Source of the DNA: Bacillota bacterium
GTDB taxonomy: Bacteria > Bacillota > Clostridia > Acetivibrionales > DSM-27016
DNA length: 64,000 nt
Assembly: GCA_023390115.1 (NCBI GenBank)
Contig: JAEWDM010000026.1
Location: 1 to 64,000, forward strand
Direction: 5' to 3'
Every line of letters starts with the position of its first letter. Position 1 is the stretch's first letter. Both the position numbers and the translations under genes were made by a program. Below, piece after piece: positions 33,483 through 42,835 of this stretch. The notes under the pieces are model-generated. The model was not told the origin of the DNA. It did no database searches and saw only the letters and a list, made by a program, of their open reading frames with translations.

Positions 33483-34658
33483 ATGAAGCGAAAATTATTA
33501 TGTGCTTTATTGTGTGCAACGATGTTGGCAACAATGGTGTCAGGCTGTGGAAATGGCAATGAGCCGGCAAGTGAAGGCTCTAAAGAAACAAAAGATGTTG
33601 AAACGTCTTCAAAAGCAGGAGAACAAAAGGAATTAACCCAGGACGAATTAATTGAAGCGGCTAAAGCAGAAGGCTCCCTAAAAGTTTATGGAGTGCATAG
33701 TTATCTTGAAAAAGCAGCGGCAGCATTTCAGGATAAATATGGAATTAAAGTGGAGTGGACACAGCTTGGAGAGACAGAGCTTATGGATAAGGTATCAACG
33801 GAGTGTCAGTCAGGAATAAGTGATAGTGCCGATTTGATTTTTGCGCAGGATGGAGCAAGGATAAGTGCAGAATTGGTTTCACCGGGATATATTTATAACT
33901 GGTCCAGTGACAGATTGGGTGCACTGACCGGTAATAAGGATATGAGTCTGAGCGTTTTTGAATATTCAGCAAAAGCATTTATCTACAATAATGAAAAAAC
34001 TGGTAGTACCCCGTATCTTACAAATATCTGGATGGTAACCGACCCAAAATATAAAGGCCGCTTTTCAATGAAGGACCCTACTGCGGAGGGTGTTAATTTC
34101 AATTTCCTGACTATGCTTACATCAGAAGAGAACGCATCAAAAATGGCAGAGGCTTATAAGGAATATTATGGAAAGGAAATCACCTTAACTACGGATAATG
34201 CAGGTTATGAATTCATTAAAATGATGTATGAAAACGCTGTTGTATTGGGGACTTCCGATACCAAAATATCAGAGGCGGTAGGAGCCAAAGGACAGGCTGA
34301 TACATGGACCGGATTTTTCTCAGTACAAAGATTTGCTACGGCAGAAGAAAAGGATCTGGCACTGGCTATGAATACGGAAATGAAGCCTGTAGTTGGCTGG
34401 TACTATCCGATTTATTCAATTATTTTGAAAAATACACAGCATGAGAATGCCGCAAAGCTATTTGTAGAATATATGTTAAATGAAGAAGGCTGGTCCTTCT
34501 GGTCAAAAAACGTTGGTGATTATAATGCGAATACGGCTTTGCCATATGCCGGAAATATTTCATTCGCTGAGTGGAAAAAGATAGCAATTGGTGAAGACAT
34601 GGATTATGTATATAAGAATAGGGCAGCAGTTGAAGACTTTATTTCCAGTATTCAATAA
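33483..34658 (+). CDS. ABC transporter substrate-binding lipoprotein, AfuA/FbpA type
   Basis: A 391-residue protein with a lipoprotein signal (MVSGCG, Cys near 22), a Ser/Glu-rich linker and a type 2 periplasmic-binding fold (AEGSLKVYGVHSYLEKAAAAF onward). The family is usually labelled iron(III)-binding, but AfuA members bind sugar phosphates. It leads an operon with a fused permease, an ATPase, two aldolases and an RpiR sugar-phosphate regulator, which favours a phosphorylated sugar as ligand over iron. The GGAGG site lies 6-7 nt before ATG. Confidence 0.85.
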   Translation: MKRKLLCALLCATMLATMVSGCGNGNEPASEGSKETKDVETSSKAGEQKELTQDELIEAAKAEGSLKVYGVHSYLEKAAAAFQDKYGIKVEWTQLGETELMDKVSTECQSGISDSADLIFAQDGARISAELVSPGYIYNWSSDRLGALTGNKDMSLSVFEYSAKAFIYNNEKTGSTPYLTNIWMVTDPKYKGRFSMKDPTAEGVNFNFLTMLTSEENASKMAEAYKEYYGKEITLTTDNAGYEFIKMMYENAVVLGTSDTKISEAVGAKGQADTWTGFFSVQRFATAEEKDLALAMNTEMKPVVGWYYPIYSIILKNTQHENAAKLFVEYMLNEEGWSFWSKNVGDYNANTALPYAGNISFAEWKKIAIGEDMDYVYKNRAAVEDFISSIQ

Positions 34659-34704
34659 ATTATGTAACGACATTTCCGGATATCATAGTATATGGTATCT
34701 GGAA

Positions 34705-36510
34705 ATGCGTTTGGATGGCGGTGTCAAAGTGAAGACAACATTAAATAGATTGGCAAATTATTATTCAAAACCGTATAATGTTTTTCTATCTGTGATGATT
34801 CTGGTTTTAGGATATTTGGTTGTGATCCCACTATTCTCTATTCTTCAGGATACAATCATAGTTCATAATGCCGAAGTGATGAGAATAGCAGGTTCACAGG
34901 CCGGGGATATAACCTCTTACCATTGGACAAGGGTTCTGTTTGATAAAGAGAGCATTAATAACTTTTATACGCCGCTGCTGCATTCTCTGATAACATCCCT
35001 GGGTTCTTGTTTTGTAGCAATTCTGGTTGGCGGAATTTTTTCATGGCTTGTGGTACGGACGGATATGAGATTTAAAAGGATGATTGCGGGTCTTTTCATG
35101 CTCCCTTATATTATGCCTTCATGGACATTGGCATTGGCATGGAGCAATTTTTTTAAAAACAGTTTGGTTGGAGGGACAAAAGGAATTTTCACATCATTGA
35201 CAGGAATTGCAACTCCTAACTGGTTCGCTTACGGGCCATTTCCTATTATGATGGTAAGCGGATTGCATTATGCACCTTTCGCATATATATTAATAGGCGG
35301 AGTTTTAAGAAATATGGATTCTAACTTGGAAGAAGCGGCAACAGTTTTAAAAACTTCAAAAATCCGCATGATGTTTAAAATAACAGTACCACTTGCGCTT
35401 CCTTCTATATTGTCAACTTTTATTCTGGTGTTTTCATCAGGAATGAATGCATTTGCGACGGCACAGTTTTTGGGATTGCCGGTTAAATATTATACCCTGA
35501 CAACACAAATGTACAGATATTTAAATGGGACTAATCCGGGAGCAGGATACGCACTGACAATTATGATGATTTTCATTAGTATGCTTGTCCTGGGCATTAA
35601 TCAGAAAATGATAGGCACAAGAAAGTCCTATACAACGGTTTCGGGAAAGAGCTCTAATATAACATTGACAAAATTGCGCGGGGCAAGGAATATTATCAGC
35701 GTTATTGCAGCTATATTTATTTTCTGTATTACAATTGTTCCGTTGATTAGCTTCGCAATTGAAAGCCTGATAACAGTTCAAGGCAATTATTCATTGTCCA
35801 ATTTCAGCTTAAGATATTGGATAGGAACTGATAATGCAATAACCAACGGTATTTTAGTTAATAACACGGTATGGAAAGCTTTGAAGAATACAATTATCAT
35901 TGCCATATGTTGTGCTCTGGGAGCGGGAACCTTAGGATGCTTATCGGGCTATTCGATAGTGAGGCGGTGGGGAAGCAGGGCTTCTAATATAGTAAATGGG
36001 CTGACCTTTATTCCTTACTTAATTCCCAGCCTGGCTTTCGGAACTATATACTTATCCATGTTTTCGCAACAAAGGGGTGTTATACCGGCATTATACGGAA
36101 GTCCTATTCTTCTGTTTATTATAGGGACTGTAAAGTATTTGCCGATGGCTTCAAGATCGGGTGTGAATTCTATGTTTCAGATCAGCTCAACTCTGGAAGA
36201 GTCTGCACAGATATTGGGAGCCGGCTGGCCCAAAAGGATGATGAGAGTTTTGATACCCATTCAAAAACAAAGTATTGTTTCAGGCTACTTATTACCGTTT
36301 ATGTCCGGTATGAGAGAACTGGAATTGTTTGTGCTGCTGTATACACCGGGAACAATTGTTTTGACCGCATTGCTGTTTCAGTATAATTCCAAAGGCTACG
36401 ATCAATATGCCAATGCAATAACTCTTATGATTGTATTAATTGTAATTGCAGCAGACAAGCTGATAAATAAACTGACAGGGGCATCAATTCAAACTGGGAT
36501 CGGAGGTTAA
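34705..36510 (+). CDS. ABC transporter permease, fused two-domain AfuB/FbpB type
   Basis: From ATG 34705 the protein has 601 residues; GTG 34729, which has GGATGGCGG upstream, is an alternative start. About 12 membrane segments fall in two halves, each with the binding-protein-dependent transport (EAA) loop: EEAATVLKTSKIRMMFKIT in the first and EESAQILGAGWPKRMMRV in the second. This duplicated layout is typical of FbpB/AfuB permeases. It sits between the binding protein and ATPase genes and forms the channel. Confidence 0.9.
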   Translation: MRLDGGVKVKTTLNRLANYYSKPYNVFLSVMILVLGYLVVIPLFSILQDTIIVHNAEVMRIAGSQAGDITSYHWTRVLFDKESINNFYTPLLHSLITSLGSCFVAILVGGIFSWLVVRTDMRFKRMIAGLFMLPYIMPSWTLALAWSNFFKNSLVGGTKGIFTSLTGIATPNWFAYGPFPIMMVSGLHYAPFAYILIGGVLRNMDSNLEEAATVLKTSKIRMMFKITVPLALPSILSTFILVFSSGMNAFATAQFLGLPVKYYTLTTQMYRYLNGTNPGAGYALTIMMIFISMLVLGINQKMIGTRKSYTTVSGKSSNITLTKLRGARNIISVIAAIFIFCITIVPLISFAIESLITVQGNYSLSNFSLRYWIGTDNAITNGILVNNTVWKALKNTIIIAICCALGAGTLGCLSGYSIVRRWGSRASNIVNGLTFIPYLIPSLAFGTIYLSMFSQQRGVIPALYGSPILLFIIGTVKYLPMASRSGVNSMFQISSTLEESAQILGAGWPKRMMRVLIPIQKQSIVSGYLLPFMSGMRELELFVLLYTPGTIVLTALLFQYNSKGYDQYANAITLMIVLIVIAADKLINKLTGASIQTGIGG

Positions 36511-36512
36511 AA

Positions 36513-37631
36513 ATGCCTAATATTATTTTAAAGAATATTACTAAAAAATTTAAGGATAGTGCGGCAGTAGATAGCTTAAATTTAGAAATTAAAGAGGGAA
36601 GCTATGTGACCCTGTTAGGCCCGTCAGGATGCGGAAAAACTACAACGCTGCGTATGATTGCCGGATTGGAGACACCGACAGAAGGCGAGATATGGATAGG
36701 AGATAAATTGGTTTTTTCTTCAGAAAAGGGTATTGATATAACTCCTGATAAGAGGAATATAGGGTTTTTATTTCAGAATTATGCCTTATGGCCGCATATG
36801 ACGGTATACAAGAATATTGCTTTTGGATTGGAAAACTTAAGGTGGAGCAAGCAGGCCATTGAAGCAAGAGTTAGGGAATTGCTGGGTACATTGCAGATTG
36901 AGGAATTTGCAGCGCGCTATCCGTCAGAGCTGAGCGGAGGACAGCAGCAGAGGGTGGCAATTGCAAGAACCTTGGCAACTAATCCATCTATATTGCTAAT
37001 GGATGAACCGTTGTCAAATTTGGATGCAAAGCTTCGCCTGGATATGAGGACGGAATTGAAGCGCTTGCACATGGACACAAAATCAACGTTTGTGTACGTA
37101 ACACATGACCAGCAGGAGGCCATGGCACTTTCAACAGAAATTTGCCTCATGAAAAAAGGTTTACTGCAGCAATACTGCGAACCTCTTGAGTTATACAGCG
37201 ATCCGGTAAATATGTTTGTAGCAAATTTTATGGGAAGTCCTTCGATTAATTTTATCGACTTTATGTGCAAAAGTGAAGGAAATGCTCTCGCATTAAAAAA
37301 TGACAGCTTTAATTTGAGGTTTAAGCCCGAGGGTGCCGTGAAAATGCCGGGATTTGAGGAGCCACGGAAAGTAATGCTGGGAGTCAGACCGGAATATATA
37401 TTAATCGGAGAAGGCGGAAACATTCAGGCTGAGGTATATTCGTCTCTGCCATCCGGAATGGAAACAATGGTAATTCTGGAGTTAAAAGGACGGAGGCTAA
37501 ATGCGGTAGTATTTGGAAGTAAAGATTATCAAGCTGGGTCAAAGCTGATGATTAGTTTTTTCGGAAGTAAAAATCTTTTGTTTGATTCAGAAACACAGAA
37601 CCAGATATGTTCAGGCTCAATAGAAGCTTAA
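36513..37631 (+). CDS. ABC transporter ATP-binding protein, AfuC/FbpC type
   Basis: The 372-residue ATPase starts 2 nt after the permease. Walker A GPSGCGKTTTLRMIAGLE is near 36, the signature LSGGQQQRVAIARTL near 138, and Walker B ILLMDEPLSNLDAKL near 160; a TOBE domain forms the C-terminal third. It powers uptake through the fused permease. Confidence 0.93.
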   Translation: MPNIILKNITKKFKDSAAVDSLNLEIKEGSYVTLLGPSGCGKTTTLRMIAGLETPTEGEIWIGDKLVFSSEKGIDITPDKRNIGFLFQNYALWPHMTVYKNIAFGLENLRWSKQAIEARVRELLGTLQIEEFAARYPSELSGGQQQRVAIARTLATNPSILLMDEPLSNLDAKLRLDMRTELKRLHMDTKSTFVYVTHDQQEAMALSTEICLMKKGLLQQYCEPLELYSDPVNMFVANFMGSPSINFIDFMCKSEGNALALKNDSFNLRFKPEGAVKMPGFEEPRKVMLGVRPEYILIGEGGNIQAEVYSSLPSGMETMVILELKGRRLNAVVFGSKDYQAGSKLMISFFGSKNLLFDSETQNQICSGSIEA

Positions 37632-37655
37632 AAATAAATTTTAAGGAGAAAAAAT

Positions 37656-38522
37656 ATGTTAATGAATATGAAAGAACTTTTAAAGATTGCTGACGAGAAT
37701 AAGTTTGCTGTACCGGCATTTAATATCAGTGATTATGCTATGCTGAATGGAATTTTTGAGGCGTGCGGTGAGAAAAAGTCGCCTGTTATTATTGCTATCC
37801 ACCCGGATGAATTAAAACATATAGGTATTGAAATGGTGCTGGCTATAAGGGAGAAGGCACATAAAGCAAGCTTTCCGGTGTGTATCCATTTGGATCATGG
37901 GCAAACATATGAACAGACGATACAGGCAATACAGGCAGGGTTTACTTCTGTTATGATAGATGGCTCTACGCTGTCATTCAGGGATAATATTACGGAGTGT
38001 AAAAGGGTAGTTGAAGCGGCACATGCTGCAGGAGTGTCAGTGGAAGGAGAGCTGGGAACTATAGGCTCAACAGATTCGCAGGCGGAGACCCAGGGCAATG
38101 AGATAATATATACAAACTCAGATGATGCTGTAAGGTTTGTTGAAGAAACAGGAATTGATACCTTAGCCATAGCAATAGGTACTTCGCATGGAATTTATCC
38201 CAAGGGTATGAAGCCGGAACTAAGACTTGATTTGCTGAAAGAAATAAAAGGAAAGGTTTCAATACCTTTAGTGCTTCACGGGGGCTCCAATAACAGGGAT
38301 GAAGAAATCGGCGAATCGGTTAAGCTGGGTATTAGCAAGATAAATATTTCGAGTGATATAAAGGCTGCGTACCATGAAAAAATGAGAGAGGTTCTATCAG
38401 ATCCAGGTGTAAGAGAACCTAATTTTATTCAGCCAATATGTATTGCACATATGAAGGAAACAGCTTATCATAAAATAAAGCTATTTAATGCGGAAGGCAA
38501 AGCGTCTCTGTTTAAAGAATAA
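37656..38522 (+). CDS. Class II fructose-/tagatose-bisphosphate aldolase family protein (1)
   Basis: The enzyme (288 residues) belongs to the zinc-dependent class II ketose-bisphosphate aldolases of KbaY/GatY type. Visible sites are HLDHGQTYEQ near 81 with the catalytic Asp and a zinc His, GELGTIG near 132 and the zinc ligands in TSHGIYP near 175 and VLHGGSNN near 205. It starts 24 nt after the ATPase gene with a GGAG site. It probably cleaves a ketose phosphate brought in by the ABC system. Confidence 0.88.
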   Translation: MLMNMKELLKIADENKFAVPAFNISDYAMLNGIFEACGEKKSPVIIAIHPDELKHIGIEMVLAIREKAHKASFPVCIHLDHGQTYEQTIQAIQAGFTSVMIDGSTLSFRDNITECKRVVEAAHAAGVSVEGELGTIGSTDSQAETQGNEIIYTNSDDAVRFVEETGIDTLAIAIGTSHGIYPKGMKPELRLDLLKEIKGKVSIPLVLHGGSNNRDEEIGESVKLGISKINISSDIKAAYHEKMREVLSDPGVREPNFIQPICIAHMKETAYHKIKLFNAEGKASLFKE

Positions 38523-38561
38523 TATAAAGGAGATGCCCGTATGTTAAGGAGAGGGTAGTAT

Positions 38562-39401
38562 ATGAACAACGAACAAACTGTTTTGGAGATAATTAAAAAA
38601 CATTATGAACAAATTTTTTCGGCAGAAAAAAAAGTGGCGGAGTTTATTTTAAAGAACCCGGAAAAAGCGGTAAATTCTAATGTATCTGAATTAGCACAAA
38701 AGAGCGGCGTGAGTGATGCCACGGTTATAAGATTCTGTAAGCATATTGGATTTCAAGGATATTATCAGATGAGAATAAAATTATCCGCCGACTTAGGACG
38801 TCATAGTGCGGCGCAGGAATTTACAGAGGTGGACGGATCAGATCCGATATCAAATATTTTTCAGAGATTTGCAAATAATTTACTTGGAATTGGCCGCAAT
38901 ATCAATATAAAAGATATGGAATACTGTGTTGAGCTAATCAATGGGGCAGATCATGTACATTTAATAGCTGTCGGAAATACAAGCCCTCATGCAATGTATA
39001 TGGGGTTCAGATTGGAGCGTTTAGGTATACGGGCTACCTATAATATGACTTCAGAATATATGATGAATCACATTAATCTTGCAAGAGAAAATGATATAGT
39101 AATAGCATTATCTCAGTCAGGCAGCTCCAAACAGATTATACAGATGCTGGAGCTTACAAAAGAGAAGAGGTTGAAAAGCATAGTAATTACCGGGTACCGG
39201 CATTCGCCGGTTTCGAAATACGCAGATTGTTTATTGTTGACAAAGTTGGCGGAAGAGGCGTTTGATTATATAAAGGAATACTCACATTTGAATTGTATGG
39301 CGGTTATTGATGCGATATTGGAGTGTGTGGAAAAATCTTCGAAAATAGATTTAAATCCTGTAAACCGGCCGGAAATCATTTTTTCTGAATATAAGGTATA
39401 A
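38562..39401 (+). CDS. MurR/RpiR family transcriptional regulator
   Basis: The 279-residue protein has an N-terminal HTH_6 domain (residues about 1-77, VSELAQKSGVSDATVIRFCKHIG) and a C-terminal SIS domain (about 125-250, HLIAVGNTSPHAM and ALSQSGSSKQIIQM). The SIS domain binds phosphosugars. Lying between the two aldolase genes, it should control this operon in response to a sugar phosphate, probably at the inverted repeat 33377-33422. Confidence 0.92.
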   Translation: MNNEQTVLEIIKKHYEQIFSAEKKVAEFILKNPEKAVNSNVSELAQKSGVSDATVIRFCKHIGFQGYYQMRIKLSADLGRHSAAQEFTEVDGSDPISNIFQRFANNLLGIGRNINIKDMEYCVELINGADHVHLIAVGNTSPHAMYMGFRLERLGIRATYNMTSEYMMNHINLARENDIVIALSQSGSSKQIIQMLELTKEKRLKSIVITGYRHSPVSKYADCLLLTKLAEEAFDYIKEYSHLNCMAVIDAILECVEKSSKIDLNPVNRPEIIFSEYKV

Positions 39402-39450
39402 AACATCAACAGGCAAAATGTTGTTATAGGTATAACAAGAAAGGAACAGT

Positions 39451-40299
39451 ATGGCACTTGTAAATTATAAAGAGCTTTTAGCATATGCTAAGGAACATAA
39501 AATAACAATAGGTGCGTTTAACTCATTAAACATGGAAATGGTCCAAGCTGTATCTCAAGCGGCAGATAATAAGAATGCGCCGCTAATTATCCAGACATAC
39601 CGGGATCATGTCGATTATGCAGGCGCAGATTATATGCAGGCAATTGTGAACGCAGCATCCAAAAATGTAAATGTAAAACTTGCGCTTGGATTGGATCATG
39701 GGACTTCATACGAACAGGCAAAATTATGTGTTGATAATAATTATTCCGGGGTCATGATTGATTTGGCATCGGAAGACTATGAGATTAATGTCAGGGAAAC
39801 AAAGCGGGTTGTTGCACTGGCACATGAAAAAGGGATTTCGGTTGAAGCTGAGCTGGGAACTATTTTAAATGCTGACTGTACGCCTGAGGAAATCGCATCT
39901 GGTTATACAGATCCTGCGGTGGCACGTAAATTTGTGGAAGACACAAAAATTGATTGTCTGGCTGTTTCTATAGGAACGGCACATGGCCGATATAAATATG
40001 AGCCCAAAATTAATTTCGAATTACTGCAGGAGCTTTTAGATACAGTTGAATGCCCGATTGTAGTCCATGGGGGATCGGGTACGCCAGACAGCGAAGTGGA
40101 AAAAATGGTGCGGATGGGTGTTGCCAAGCTTAATGTAGGAACTGATTTCTTCAATGCGTACAATCAGGCTATTTATGAGGTGTATAAGGAAAATGGCGGA
40201 GCTCAGTGCGATATTGTGGAGGTTATGAGTGCCGCAAGAAATGCAGTACGGAGTGCTGCTGAACAAAAGCTGGATATTCTGACCAGATTCAGAGTATAA
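39451..40299 (+). CDS. Class II fructose-/tagatose-bisphosphate aldolase family protein (2)
   Basis: A second class II aldolase, 282 residues, related to but distinct from the one at 37656. The same sites occur: LGLDHGTSYEQ near 80, AELGTI near 131, GTAHGRYKYEP near 175 and VHGGSGTPD near 206. It closes the operon. Two paralogues may mean two substrates or two stereoisomers; this cannot be decided from sequence. Confidence 0.88.
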   Translation: MALVNYKELLAYAKEHKITIGAFNSLNMEMVQAVSQAADNKNAPLIIQTYRDHVDYAGADYMQAIVNAASKNVNVKLALGLDHGTSYEQAKLCVDNNYSGVMIDLASEDYEINVRETKRVVALAHEKGISVEAELGTILNADCTPEEIASGYTDPAVARKFVEDTKIDCLAVSIGTAHGRYKYEPKINFELLQELLDTVECPIVVHGGSGTPDSEVEKMVRMGVAKLNVGTDFFNAYNQAIYEVYKENGGAQCDIVEVMSAARNAVRSAAEQKLDILTRFRV

Positions 40300-40301
40300 C
40301 A

Positions 40302-40517
40302 GGCGGACGGCCTGAGCTCCTTTTTGCAGAGGATGAGGGGCAGTACCCGCCATTGTTTGGAGAAGCAGCTATTATTCACGGGATAAACGCCTTTTTGAAT
40401 CTCCATTTCGATTCGAAAATTTGCCAGACATATAATATCGGCCTTGTTCAGGATTTGAAAGAAAAAAGAAAGGATGAGATTTGGGGATTTTTGTTTTACC
40501 GCTCAATAATTTTCTGA
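40302..40517 (+). pseudogene. Open frame remnant without start, unrecognised
   Basis: A frame that has no start codon reads RPELLFAEDEGQYPPLFGEA and then AIIHGINAFLNLHFDSKICQ, ending at TGA 40515-40517. Its composition looks protein-like. Its 5' end is absent, as the frame joins the 3' end of the aldolase gene. It seems to be the tail of a lost gene. Its family was not recognised. Confidence 0.35.
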
Positions 40518-41164
40518 TTTATAAAATATTCCGGATATTTTTCCATCAGAGCCCTTTGCTCCTCTAAGCTTAAAAAATGGTGCAGCTTTAAAAGCTTTTC
40601 AAGCCCGGACTTATCAGATTGTTTTATAAGGTTTAGAATTTCCATGTGTTCCTTATATATGTTTTCTAAGGCATGGGGCTGTGACATGTCCAGATATCTG
40701 AATCTCAGATAATGTATCTTGATTCCTTCAATAATGTCCCAAATCGTTTCATGCCCTGATATGCTAAACAGCAAACGGTGAAATACATTGTCATAGTGTA
40801 AAAAGGACTGGACGTTACACTCTGCGATTGCCTCCCTCTGTCTGCTGAAATTTTTTTCAAATTCAGAAGGATTGAAGCTGCCGGGCTTGTCACAGGCACT
40901 AAAAAGTATTTCTTTCTCCAAAATATGACGCATTAATGCCGATTCCTGAACAAAGTTCAAATCAATTTTAGAAATGTAGGTACCGCTTTGAGGATAAACC
41001 TCAATAAGCTTCTCATTAGCAAGCCGGATAAAAACCTCACGCACAGGAGTCCTGCTCACACCTAATTCTTTTGCGATTTCGTTTTCACTTATATGCTTTC
41101 CGGGCTCTAATGTAAAGTTTGAAATTCTTTGCACAATTTCCGCATAGATTTGTTCTCTTCTCAT
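40496..41164 (-). CDS. GntR family regulator (FCD-type)
   Basis: A 222-residue regulator with the winged HTH at residues about 1-70 (LEPGKHISENEIAKELGVSR followed by TPVREVFIRLANEKLI) and an all-helical FCD effector domain with His/Asp metal-type positions (HYDNVFHRLLFSISGH). FCD-type GntR proteins sense sugar acids or related carboxylates. It is divergent from the gnd remnant, which suggests an old gluconate-type cluster of which the regulator survives. Confidence 0.9.
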   Translation of the reverse strand: MRREQIYAEIVQRISNFTLEPGKHISENEIAKELGVSRTPVREVFIRLANEKLIEVYPQSGTYISKIDLNFVQESALMRHILEKEILFSACDKPGSFNPSEFEKNFSRQREAIAECNVQSFLHYDNVFHRLLFSISGHETIWDIIEGIKIHYLRFRYLDMSQPHALENIYKEHMEILNLIKQSDKSGLEKLLKLHHFLSLEEQRALMEKYPEYFINQKIIER

Positions 41165-41355
41165 ATTTTTTACCTTTTCACAATTTATATAAGTTCTTAC
41201 AGGGCTAATTTTTAAAGCACACTAAAGCTTTTTTGATGCGTAAACACTGTCGGGCATCCCGGCGCCGCTTAATATTAATAACTATGAGCATGCGGTACTG
41301 GGATATTAGTATTATAGTATATCAGAATATATTCGTAAATACTGTAATTTATCAT

Positions 41356-41961
41356 TTATTTCAAGCCATATCGGCAAAGGTCGAGGATGGGAGTCCATGC
41401 TGTGATTGGGTAGGTGAAAATGGGGCGGGACACTTTGTTAAAATGGTTCATAACGGAATTGAATACGGAGATATGCAATTAATATGTGAGGCGTACCATT
41501 TGATGAGAAATTATCTCGGTATGACTGCGGATGAAATGCATGAGGTATTCAAGGAGTGGAATAAGGGTGAATTAGACAGCTATCTTATAGAAATTACGCG
41601 TGACATTCTTGCGTATAAGGATACCGACGGACAGCCCATAGTTGATAATATACTGGATACGGCAGGCCAGAAAGGCACGGGGAAATGGACATCAATCGCG
41701 TCATTGGATGAGGGGGTTGCTTTGACATTAATAGGAGAGGCGGTATATGCACGCTGCCTTTCTGCAATAAAGGACGAGAGGATGGCTGCGTCAAGGGTTC
41801 TTTCAGGGCCGGCCCCTAAGTTTAAAGGAGATAGAAAGGCATTTATAAATGACATAAAAAGCGCGCTCTACGCTTCAAAGATAGTGCCCTATGCACAAGG
41901 CTATGTGCTTATGCAGTCAGCAGCCAGGTCAAATCAGTGTTATCTCTGCTCTGTTCACTGA
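41356..41961 (+). pseudogene. 6-phosphogluconate dehydrogenase fragment, truncated at both ends
   Basis: Residues from LFQAISAKVEDGSPCCDWVG through GENGAGHFVKMVHNGIEYGD to KIVPYAQGYVLMQSAA match the C-terminal domain of 6-phosphogluconate dehydrogenase. The NADP-binding domain, about 170 residues, is missing, and so is the end with the substrate-binding tail. The open frame runs from 41233 to 41961, but its first 41 codons are unrelated. The enzyme cannot be functional. Confidence 0.88.
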
Positions 41962-42155
41962 GATACAGAGCCCATTCCCTGTTTTCCCGTTTATATTTTC
42001 TGATTCCCTTCAACAGCCCTCTTGCATATTCGTTACTTATTAATAATGCCTGGAAAATAAAATTCAGACTATATGATCTGCCTCCACTTTATGGTATAAT
42101 AGTAGTGCAATTGCATGTTTTAATTGCTTATAGACCGGATTTTCGGAGGGCAGAT

Positions 42156-42812
42156 GTGATTAGGATTGTTATAGCAGAAGACGATCAGCTTATCCGTGAA
42201 GCACTGAAATTGACGGTTGAGCAGGATGAGGCTATTGAAGTGATTGGTTGTGCTTCTGACGGCTTGCAGGCTTTTGAGCTTTGTGGCAGGCTGCTGCCTG
42301 ATGTGGTATTGATGGACTTTTCAATGCCGAAATGTGACGGCATTGAAGGGACCCGGCTGATTAAAAGCAAATATGATATAAAGGTGATTATATTAACAAT
42401 CAGCTTTGAAAAGGATACGGTGTCAAAAGCCCTGGACAGCGGGGCTGACGGATACATTTTAAAGGATGTCCGGCCCGGGGAGCTGGTTCAGATGATTAAA
42501 AGCACGGTGATGGGGCTGAGAGCCGTTCACAGCAATGTTTTAAGCAAAATGATAAAGCATGATGCCGATTATACTGAAAGCAGCCGGCCCATAGATGAAA
42601 GGGAAGAGGAGCCTTTAACAATACGCCTTACCGGGAGGGAAAAAAGCGTACTTGAGCGGATTGTCTGCGGAAGGAGCAATAAGGAAATTGCCGCAGATCT
42701 TTTACTCTCTGAAGGAAGGGTCAGGAACATCATAACCAATATGCTTAAAAAGCTTGGTCTCGGAGATAGGACACAGCTTGCCATATATGCTTTTAAAAAT
42801 AATATTGTATAA
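42156..42812 (+). CDS. Response regulator, NarL/LuxR family
   Basis: The GTG at 42156 follows GGAGGG and gives 218 residues. The receiver domain has acidic residues in VIAEDDQL, the phosphorylation Asp in VVLMDFSMP near 54 and Lys in YILKDVRPGE near 104. The C-terminal LuxR HTH (LTGREKSVLERIVCGRSNKE) is at about 150-215. The next gene is the partner sensor kinase, 23 nt downstream. Confidence 0.92.
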   Translation: MIRIVIAEDDQLIREALKLTVEQDEAIEVIGCASDGLQAFELCGRLLPDVVLMDFSMPKCDGIEGTRLIKSKYDIKVIILTISFEKDTVSKALDSGADGYILKDVRPGELVQMIKSTVMGLRAVHSNVLSKMIKHDADYTESSRPIDEREEEPLTIRLTGREKSVLERIVCGRSNKEIAADLLLSEGRVRNIITNMLKKLGLGDRTQLAIYAFKNNIV

Positions 42813-42835
42813 TATGTTTGCGTGAGGTTGGTGGC

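Noticed and set aside
33483..37631. Naming the transporter as an iron(III) system (fbpABC).
   Set aside because: The aldolases and the RpiR regulator in the operon argue for a sugar phosphate; family similarity alone does not decide.
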